Under the pieces are notes generated by a model that saw nothing but the letters and a program-made list of their open reading frames with translations, did no database searches and was not told where the DNA came from. The position numbers and the translations under genes were made by a program. DNA of 60,096 nucleotides from Micavibrio sp. UBA2705 (GTDB lineage: Bacteria > Pseudomonadota > Alphaproteobacteria > Micavibrionales > Micavibrionaceae): assembly GCA_002354205.1 (NCBI GenBank), contig DELD01000027.1, positions 53,975 to 114,070 on the forward strand, given 5' to 3'. Positions 52,181-58,117 of this stretch are shown here, piece by piece; within the stretch, counting starts at the first letter, position 1, and each line of letters begins with the position of its first letter.

Positions 52181-52750
52181 TTATTTGTGTTTCTTTAACG
52201 TATATGACTTTTCTGTCTTCTCGCCCATTACGCTGTTGAGTAGCATTAACAGAACGCCAATAACAATACAACTATCGGCAAAATTAAAGGCAGGATAATG
52301 CCATTCACCAAAATAGATATCAACGAAATCAATCACAGAACCAAAACGCACACGGTCGATAATATTGCCCAGCGCGCCGCCAATAATTAACAATAGACTT
52401 GTACGGGTATTCATATTCTCCGTTTTGAAAAACCAAACGAGCAAACCTAAAACAATCGCCGCGGTGCAGCCAATGAGCACCCATACGCCGTCACCAGACT
52501 GTTGAAACATGCCAAAGCTTACGCCCCTGTTCCACACCATGGAGAAATTAACATAGCCTTCAAGGACAGGCACAGATACTGGCGGCAAATAAGCGGCTTT
52601 TACTTCGGTCATCCATGTTATGAAGTCGCGCGGCACTTTATGCGCGTAAGCCTTGTTCAAAAGCATTTCTTCTAAGACATACCATTTTGAAACTTGGTCC
52701 AAAATAATAATGATAAAAATCGATAATAAATAAGGTAGTTTGTTCATCAT
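52181..52750 (-). CDS. lspA: Lipoprotein signal peptidase II
   Basis: LspA cleaves the signal peptide of diacylated prolipoproteins in the inner membrane. Four membrane helices are visible, with FSMVWNRGVSFGMF and the two catalytic aspartates in GALGNIIDRVRFGSVIDF and PAFNFADSCIVIG. The 189-residue length includes a loop insertion near the N-terminus. The lipoprotein gene of the DUF3035 family follows. It lies 120 bases downstream of bufC on the same strand. Confidence 0.95.
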   Translation of the reverse strand: MMNKLPYLLSIFIIIILDQVSKWYVLEEMLLNKAYAHKVPRDFITWMTEVKAAYLPPVSVPVLEGYVNFSMVWNRGVSFGMFQQSGDGVWVLIGCTAAIVLGLLVWFFKTENMNTRTSLLLIIGGALGNIIDRVRFGSVIDFVDIYFGEWHYPAFNFADSCIVIGVLLMLLNSVMGEKTEKSYTLKKHK

Positions 52751-52870
52751 AACGTTATGTGCTCATCAGTTTGTGCCAACATGTTCGCCAATCATAACCT
52801 GATTTATTTAGCGCGTATAGATTTTAATAAAAAATGATCCCCTGCAATTCGCTTTTACCTTAAAGCCGCG

Positions 52871-53677
52871 CTAAACAATGATAAAAATATCGCGCGGCAG
52901 CATGTCTTGTAACAGCGCCTCAAAGTTAAATTTATCGTCAACACCTAAAGCCCGCTCAAGCGCAGAATGAATGTCTTGTTTTGCTTGCAAAATGCCAAAA
53001 AAGGCATAACGCGCCTCATCAATGGCAAGGCTCTCGACGCGGAGACCACAGCGCCAGACCATGAGCTGCTGCGCGCCGGCATCAAGGTCAAAATCTGCGG
53101 TTTCTGCCCCGCCCGACTGCGCGAAGTTTTGTAAGTCCAACACAGGATAAGCACTCCGCATAAAGCGGCAAGATGGGTGCAGGTTAACCCCTACCGCCCC
53201 TGCCAAGATTTGCGGTAAATATTGCGCGGCATTATCTGAGGTTAGAGCCTGTGCGTCTGGTGCATAATAGGCATGATGCTCCAAACCTTCTAACCGCGCG
53301 ACATCAGGTAAGAAAGCCAATTCTTGTGCAGGTGGAAAGCTTTGGATAAAGGCGGGATAGTCTGCGCCATATTCATTCATATTCGCGGTTTTTGGTGGGT
53401 GGCCTGACACATATGTACGCGCCATTGCGCGGGCAAATTCATCGCCAACCAAAGGCGATATGCTTGGATAGCGCGCCAAGATGATTTCTATCAAGCCGCC
53501 AATCACATTGTTTTTATAAATATCGAGCCGTGCCTGCGTACTGATCTTGCCGTGATTAACCGCGTCCGTGAGTTTTGCTGGCATTGGCGCATCTGGGTGC
53601 AATAAGGCCTGAGCGATATCGCGCTGCAAATCTTGCGCGTGGTAATCACGCTGTGCGTGAGGCTCAGACTGTGACAT
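52871..53677 (-). CDS. bufC: DUF2063 partner protein of bufferin synthesis (BufC-like)
   Basis: The N-terminal part (DLQRDIAQALLHPDA, then QARLDIYKNNVIGGLIEIILARYP and AMARTYVSGHPPKTANMNEYGADYPAFIQ) matches the DUF2063 domain that accompanies MNIO (DUF692) enzymes. It probably presents the precursor peptide to BufB. ATG at 53677 has GGAG eight bases upstream and overlaps the end of bufB by 14 bases; an in-frame ATG at 53704 would enlarge the overlap to 41. The 268 residues have no signal peptide. No DoxX-like bufD follows. Confidence 0.88.
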   Translation of the reverse strand: MSQSEPHAQRDYHAQDLQRDIAQALLHPDAPMPAKLTDAVNHGKISTQARLDIYKNNVIGGLIEIILARYPSISPLVGDEFARAMARTYVSGHPPKTANMNEYGADYPAFIQSFPPAQELAFLPDVARLEGLEHHAYYAPDAQALTSDNAAQYLPQILAGAVGVNLHPSCRFMRSAYPVLDLQNFAQSGGAETADFDLDAGAQQLMVWRCGLRVESLAIDEARYAFFGILQAKQDIHSALERALGVDDKFNFEALLQDMLPRDIFIIV

Positions 53678-54539
53678 GGCGCAGCTCCGCATGATGATGG
53701 GCATCTATAATGCGCTGCGCTTTGGCGGCTTCATCCAGCAGCGTGTTTAAGGGCGGAATATCATTATCCCACTCAATAAGGGTTCTTACAGGCGCATGAC
53801 GTGCCATGACATTATCAAACAGCCCCCAAACATCATCATGAACAGCCTGCCCATGAGTGTCGATATAGACGCTCTGCCCTTCAATGATTTTTTCAGCATA
53901 TCCGGCAAGGTGTATTTCACGCACTGCGCCAAAGTTAATATGTTCAAAATATGCAGCGGCGCTAAAGCCGTGATTATTGGCCTGTACCTGCACGTTATTA
54001 ATATCGAGCAGTAAATGGCAGCCCGTGCGGCTTACGGCTTTATTTAGAAACGCCCATTCTGGCATTTCATCGTCATGAAAACGCATATATGTCGATGGAT
54101 TTTCAATCAATATTTCTTGGCCCAAATAGTTTTGCGCCACATCAATATTACGGCAGAGATTATCAAGATTTTCCGCGTTGTAAGCGAGCGGAAGCAAGTC
54201 ATTAAGATGTGCATTACCGCTGGCGCTCCACGATGCGTGGTCGGAAAATTGAAATGGCTCAATGCGGGTTATTAATTCTTTTAACTGCGCCAAGTGATGT
54301 TCATCTGGTGGCTGCGCCGCGCCTAATGACAGGCCAACGCCATGAAAGCTGATGGGATAATTTTTGCGAATCTCTTCTAAAAATTTAAAATTAATGCCGC
54401 CGCCAAAATAATTTTCAGGATGCACTTCTAGCCATGAAATGTCCTTGCGCGGCGCGGCGCTGGCAATTTCACGATAATGGGGGTGGCGCAAGCCTACCCC
54501 CATTACAGTTTGCGTCGTGATCTGGTTGGGATCCACCAT
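53664..54539 (-). CDS. bufB: MNIO (DUF692) peptide-modifying iron enzyme (BufB-like)
   Basis: Members of this TIM-barrel family are multinuclear iron enzymes that oxidise cysteine in ribosomal peptides. The metal-binding residues are visible in order: GLRHPHYREI, WLEVHPENYF, SFHGVGLSLG, FSDHASW, LIENPSTYM, LLLDINNV, EIHLAGY, DTHGQAVHD and LIEWDND. The precursor gene lies eight bases upstream and the DUF2063 partner overlaps downstream. From memory, bufferin enzymes of this type form thiooxazoles on precursor cysteines that bind copper. The family and gene order make the assignment strong; the exact product is inferred. Confidence 0.93.
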   Translation of the reverse strand: MVDPNQITTQTVMGVGLRHPHYREIASAAPRKDISWLEVHPENYFGGGINFKFLEEIRKNYPISFHGVGLSLGAAQPPDEHHLAQLKELITRIEPFQFSDHASWSASGNAHLNDLLPLAYNAENLDNLCRNIDVAQNYLGQEILIENPSTYMRFHDDEMPEWAFLNKAVSRTGCHLLLDINNVQVQANNHGFSAAAYFEHINFGAVREIHLAGYAEKIIEGQSVYIDTHGQAVHDDVWGLFDNVMARHAPVRTLIEWDNDIPPLNTLLDEAAKAQRIIDAHHHAELRHVTV

Positions 54540-54547
54540 AAGGGCAT

Positions 54548-54859
54548 CTACTCAGCTTTCGTTTCTGCCTTCATGTCCGCTTTGGCTTCGTCCATAAGTT
54601 TACCGCCAACTAATTTGTGGCAAAGGCCTTTTGGAACCATGATCCATTCTTTCACATCGCCATCAACTTTAGCCGCTTTTGCGCAGCTATGTGCGCCGTC
54701 TAATGACCCGCAATCATTCATGCCTGCTTTGGCAACGCCATAGCATTTTTCTTTGCCTTCTGGCGCGGCTGCTTCTGCGTCATGCGCTGCCGCCATTGAT
54801 AAAGTTGCGACAAAAGCCCCCGCAATAACTGTGTTTAAAGTTTTCTTAGCAATCGACAT
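54548..54859 (-). CDS. bufA: Bufferin precursor peptide (DUF2282, BufA1-like)
   Basis: The 103-residue precursor has a Sec-type signal peptide (cleavage near DAEAAAPEG) and the DUF2282 core GKEKCYGVAKAGMNDCGSLD, HSCAKAAKVDGD and WIMVPKGLCHKLVGG. The four cysteines are Cys39, Cys50, Cys59 and Cys80. This matches the copper-buffering RiPP family made with DUF692 and DUF2063 proteins. A Lys-, Glu- and Met-containing tail follows. AAGGAG precedes the ATG, and an exact GTAACC-N16-CGAA promoter lies about 75 bases upstream. It should be exported and protect against copper; that role is taken from the family. Confidence 0.92.
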   Translation of the reverse strand: MSIAKKTLNTVIAGAFVATLSMAAAHDAEAAAPEGKEKCYGVAKAGMNDCGSLDGAHSCAKAAKVDGDVKEWIMVPKGLCHKLVGGKLMDEAKADMKAETKAE

Positions 54860-54935
54860 TATATTCTCCTTAAAAAAATTAATTTAACTTGCCGCTTCAC
54901 GCCGCAATTAAGCATGAGCTGCCAATGCGAAGATA

Positions 54936-54961
54936 TTCGCAAAACTGAGCATAATGGTTAC
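54936..54961 (-). promoter_or_regulatory. ECF (SigF-type) promoter of the bufferin operon
   Basis: On the minus strand GTAACC (54961-54956) is followed after exactly 16 bases by CGAA (54939-54936). This is the promoter motif I remember being reported for the heavy-metal-responsive ECF factor SigF in Caulobacter, whose regulon includes DUF2282 operons. All ten fixed bases match. It lies 77-102 bases before the bufA ATG. No sigF or anti-sigma gene is in this window. Confidence 0.65.
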
Positions 54962-55013
54962 ATAGATGATAAAAAATACAAGTGATTAATGCGCAGGCGC
55001 TTTTAACCTCACA

Positions 55014-55337
55014 CTACATTTTATGGCGAAGCTGCGCGACTTGCCGCTCAACATCATGTTTGAGTTTTTCTTGAAATTCAGGGTCAATGCCATATTCGCG
55101 CTTCATGTCTTCAACCGCCTCTGCTGGCGGCTGGTGCGTGCCAACGTCATATTTAAGCACATTGCCAAAATCCGTCAGCGTATATGGCGCGCCCGATTTT
55201 TGCACTTCAAGGAAATCCATATATTTACTCGGCATAATATCAACATAAGCCCAGAATTTCTGCGCATCAATTTCACCGCATACAAGGGTAATAATGCCTA
55301 AATCATTATCCATGTCTTTTATCAGATCATTGCTCAT
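55014..55337 (-). CDS. Hypothetical 107-residue protein
   Basis: The protein is acidic, cytoplasmic in appearance and unknown to me. It reads GIITLVCGEIDAQKFWAYVDIMPSKYMDF and ends in a helical EFQEKLKHDVERQVAQLRHK. AGAGGGA lies eight bases before the ATG. The gene follows the 361-residue unknown at 55360 by 22 bases, so both form an operon. Confidence 0.72.
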   Translation of the reverse strand: MSNDLIKDMDNDLGIITLVCGEIDAQKFWAYVDIMPSKYMDFLEVQKSGAPYTLTDFGNVLKYDVGTHQPPAEAVEDMKREYGIDPEFQEKLKHDVERQVAQLRHKM

Positions 55338-55359
55338 ATTTTATCCCTCTTAAAAAAAC

Positions 55360-56445
55360 TCAGCCTTGTTCAGGCACGAAATTATTATAGCTTTTATTCT
55401 GATGGTGGACAAATGCTGTCGCGTCTTGATTTTCAGGATCAATACGCCAGCAAAGAGATGCCGCGCCATTTCCTTTAAACTGTAAAGTTGCTTGCAGCGG
55501 CGCGCCAAATTCTGCGTCACAAAAATCCTCTGCTATTTTTTGTTTTAAGCCATCTTCATTTTCTTTACTGGCTTGGCGCTCTGCGCGTGCTTTCATATAT
55601 GATCCATGATCTTTGAAAACCATCAGCGCCGCGCCGACAATAAACGATGCGCCGCCGCCCGCCATGGCAAGGTCATTATTATTTATACCATCCATCAAAT
55701 AGCTTACAGCGCGCGTTCCCATCATTACAGGCGGTGCATGTGACATTAAAAAACATCCTGTTTCCAATGATGCATCTTTAAGCTTTTCTAACCCGCGATG
55801 AATTAAACCAACGACGCGCGGTTTTGGAGTCTGCTCTGGGGTGCTTACCTCACGGCTAGAGAAAAACATGTTATTTGCATCAACATCTTGCTGTTTTTCT
55901 TCCGCTGTTTTTTCGCGTTTCATATGTAAGAATGATGTAATTGCCTTGGTTGCCCATGCGGTTACCCCCATAGACACGGCGAGCAATTCTTCGGGGCTGC
56001 GGACATTTAAAAAACCAATGCTATTGGCTGAAGTGGCAACGCCGCCTTCGACCAAATCATTACGATGCGAACTTGCCCGTGATTTGGCGTTAAAATCTGA
56101 AATTATTTTGGTACTGCTGCGCAGCGCATTAAAACCGCCTAAAGCGGCGCGGGGAATGTTACCTTCCAGCAAGCCTGATGCCACCAAGCCCAATGCTCCG
56201 CCAAGCTGCCCTGATGTTTGCACATAACCACATAGTTTGTCTTTATGCGTTAAGGGCTTTTTTTCTTTGGCGGCGACAGCTTTTTCGTCGGGATAAATAT
56301 AGTCATGCGCCTTTAGTAAAAACCCTTGCACTACGCCAATATTTTGTCCATTGGAGCGCACTTTCATAGCCCCAAAATCATAACCATCCTTATAATGCGC
56401 CGCCGTGACTGTATATGTAGTATCCTCTACCATGCCCCTGATCAT
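55360..56445 (-). CDS. Hypothetical protein with glycine-rich hydrophobic segments
   Basis: I do not recognise this 361-residue protein. Hydrophobic stretches occur around residues 75-95 (GQLGGALGLVASGLL) and 255-280 (MAGGGASFIVGAALMVF), with weaker ones in between. It may therefore be membrane-associated, although there is no N-terminal signal. Two regions, charged and flexible, lie near residues 190-215 and 285-310. The start may be ATG 56445 or 56433; neither has an ideal ribosome site. It is the first gene of a two-gene operon with the 107-residue protein and is divergent from the gene at 56567. Confidence 0.7.
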   Translation of the reverse strand: MIRGMVEDTTYTVTAAHYKDGYDFGAMKVRSNGQNIGVVQGFLLKAHDYIYPDEKAVAAKEKKPLTHKDKLCGYVQTSGQLGGALGLVASGLLEGNIPRAALGGFNALRSSTKIISDFNAKSRASSHRNDLVEGGVATSANSIGFLNVRSPEELLAVSMGVTAWATKAITSFLHMKREKTAEEKQQDVDANNMFFSSREVSTPEQTPKPRVVGLIHRGLEKLKDASLETGCFLMSHAPPVMMGTRAVSYLMDGINNNDLAMAGGGASFIVGAALMVFKDHGSYMKARAERQASKENEDGLKQKIAEDFCDAEFGAPLQATLQFKGNGAASLCWRIDPENQDATAFVHHQNKSYNNFVPEQG

Positions 56446-56510
56446 AGAAGAAAAGCTTTAATAAACCCCTAATCTTGGGTTTTCTACTTACATAAACAGC
56501 CAGCTTTTAA

Positions 56511-56539
56511 TTGACATAACACGCAAGCTTGAGTATAGT
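56511..56539 (+). promoter_or_regulatory. Strong sigma-70 promoter for the 115-residue gene
   Basis: TTGACA at 56511-56516 and TATAGT at 56534-56539 are separated by 17 bases. This is a near-consensus promoter with a leader of about 20 bases to the ATG at 56567. Confidence 0.7.
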
Positions 56540-56566
56540 TTTAACAGATTTTAAGGATTATAAACC

Positions 56567-56914
56567 ATGGCAGGATTTCAAAACCATCCATTAAAAGTCA
56601 CGCTTGAAAAAGGTTGGCTAAGTAAAAAAATGCAAGATGTCGTTGTTACAAATTACAGCTACGGTGTGGGCGAGAATGACGGTCAAACCATCGTTGATAT
56701 TTATGACGGCAAATTCAACGTTATCGCCAAATATCCTGTCGCTCTTTCTATGCGTCAGTTCTTTAATGCGCAGAACGACTATATGGAGAGCGGCGCGGTC
56801 ATGGATTTGAGCCCATCTGGCGTAGCAGCGCTGCAAGAAAAATATGCACGCCAAGCGGATAGCCCTTTATGCGAAGGCCATATCAGATCGCATTTTAGGC
56901 TTCAGAAATTCTAA
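56567..56914 (+). CDS. Hypothetical 115-residue protein
   Basis: I know no family. The protein looks beta-rich in the middle (DVVVTNYSYGVGENDGQTIV, FNVIAKYPVALSMRQFF) without signal peptide. The C-terminus has one cysteine (SPLCEGHIRSHF). AAGGATTA precedes the ATG and a strong promoter lies directly upstream, so it is probably well expressed. It converges with miaA with eight bases between the stops. Confidence 0.72.
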   Translation: MAGFQNHPLKVTLEKGWLSKKMQDVVVTNYSYGVGENDGQTIVDIYDGKFNVIAKYPVALSMRQFFNAQNDYMESGAVMDLSPSGVAALQEKYARQADSPLCEGHIRSHFRLQKF

Positions 56915-56922
56915 CGTTTCCT

Positions 56923-57795
56923 TTAAACCAAAGCTTGGTTTCTAAAGAATGTCGTCTGACGCTTGGCATATTGGCGCGTTTGTATTTGGGCAAGCTCTAT
57001 GGCCTCTTCAAGTGATGTCATGCCACGCAGATAAGCTTGCAGTTCTTTAAACCCAAGGGTGCGGGTGATGGCGGCATCTTCTTCTATTTCACCAGATTTG
57101 ATCCGTGCGTCTAGGGCTGCAACTTCATCCAATACGCCATTTTGTGTCATTAATTCAAAACGTTTATTGCAGCGCTGATATAGAACATCGCGCGCAGGCA
57201 TAACGATTTCGACTTCAAAATCAACGCCCTCCATTGCGCCGCTGCGTGGCTGGTCCTGCCAGTAACTTATTGGCTTTCCCGTACCTGCAAATACTTCGCA
57301 GGCACGGATGAGGCGCTGCGTGTCATTAGGGTGCAAACGCGCCGCAGCCTTTGGGTCATGTTCAGTTAAATAAGCATGTAGGGCAGGTGCACCTTCTGAT
57401 TCTGCTTGCGCCATGAACCGCGCACGAATAGTGCCATCAACATCAGGGATATGCGATAAGCCGCGCGTCAAGGTCACAATATAAAGCCCTGTGCCGCCGC
57501 AAATAATTGGTGTTTGCCCCGCATCAAGGCAAGCACGTATTTCAATTTCCGCTAATTCACGCCATTTCTGCGCGCTGCATATTTGCTCTGGTTTTAAAAA
57601 ACCATAAAGCTTATGGGGTGTATCACCCATTTCCTGCGCATCAGGAATGGCTGATAAAATCGGTAAATCTTGGTATATCTGCAAGGAATCAGCGTTAATC
57701 ACCGCACCATTATGGACGCGCGCAAGTTCGAGCGCCCGCGCTGATTTACCGCTGGCAGTCGGGCCTGCAATGATATGGACGGTTGGCTCTGTCAT
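56923..57795 (-). CDS. miaA: tRNA dimethylallyltransferase
   Basis: MiaA adds the dimethylallyl group to A37 of tRNAs that read UNN codons. The P-loop is IIAGPTASGKSARALELA, followed by VINADSLQIYQDLPILSAIP, CGGTGLYIVTLTRGLSHIP and the tRNA-contact region RLIRACEVFAGTGKPIS. The end has TRQYAKRQTTFFRNQ, the family's late motif. At 290 residues it is normal. No hfq gene follows as in many bacteria. The terminator of the small gene at 57871 lies just before its start. Confidence 0.95.
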   Translation of the reverse strand: MTEPTVHIIAGPTASGKSARALELARVHNGAVINADSLQIYQDLPILSAIPDAQEMGDTPHKLYGFLKPEQICSAQKWRELAEIEIRACLDAGQTPIICGGTGLYIVTLTRGLSHIPDVDGTIRARFMAQAESEGAPALHAYLTEHDPKAAARLHPNDTQRLIRACEVFAGTGKPISYWQDQPRSGAMEGVDFEVEIVMPARDVLYQRCNKRFELMTQNGVLDEVAALDARIKSGEIEEDAAITRTLGFKELQAYLRGMTSLEEAIELAQIQTRQYAKRQTTFFRNQALV

Positions 57796-57808
57796 GATCG
57801 TTTGTAAT

Positions 57809-57832
57809 AAAAAACCTGCTTATATAAGCAGG
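57809..57832 (-). terminator. Rho-independent terminator of the 56-residue gene
   Basis: CCTGCTTA (57815-57822) pairs with TAAGCAGG (57825-57832) as a near-perfect palindrome. On the minus strand it is followed by six T residues (57814-57809). It lies between the stop at 57871 and the miaA start at 57795, so it ends the small gene's transcript and separates miaA from it. Confidence 0.8.
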
Positions 57833-57870
57833 CTTTATAGGACATGATTTAATAAAAGGCAAATAACGGC

Positions 57871-58041
57871 TTAATAAATCTTCGGGCCACTTTGCTTCAC
57901 AGGACCATTCTTAGATATTGCGCCACGTCCCTCATCACGATGACCTTCGTCACATGTGATAATTTCAAGAACGTCGCCACCTTGTACATTCGTAATGACC
58001 GTTTCTGTACTTTCTGCACAGTTATTAAACATAAATTTCAT
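57871..58041 (-). CDS. Novel 56-residue small protein with two cysteines
   Basis: A minus-strand frame from ATG 58041 to TAA 57871 encodes 56 residues beginning MKFMFNNCAESTETVITN and containing IITCDEGHRDEGRGAIS. A strong ribosome site (AGGAAGGG) lies seven bases before the ATG. A consensus promoter (58069-58097) and an intrinsic terminator (57809-57832) flank it, so the unit is complete. It is acidic at the centre and ends NGPVKQSGPKIY. It has two cysteines (Cys8 and Cys30) and one His in between the acidic residues, no signal peptide and no known family. It is not an artefact of a larger gene: both neighbouring genes end or begin outside it. Confidence 0.78.
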   Translation of the reverse strand: MKFMFNNCAESTETVITNVQGGDVLEIITCDEGHRDEGRGAISKNGPVKQSGPKIY

Positions 58042-58068
58042 AATAATCCCTTCCTCAATGTTACACTC

Positions 58069-58097
58069 AATTTAAAATACGCAACTCAAGATGTCAA
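58069..58097 (-). promoter_or_regulatory. Sigma-70 promoter of the 56-residue gene
   Basis: On the minus strand TTGACA (58097-58092) and TAAATT (58074-58069) have a 17-base spacer. They lie 28 bases before the ATG at 58041 and just after the stop of the gene at 58118. Confidence 0.65.
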
Positions 58098-58117
58098 GGT
58101 CTGCCGAAATCATACGC

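Noticed and set aside
53664..54539. Methanobactin enzyme MbnB as identity for the DUF692 protein
   Set aside because: The neighbouring precursor is a DUF2282 four-cysteine protein with a signal peptide, which fits the bufferin type and not a methanobactin leader-core peptide.
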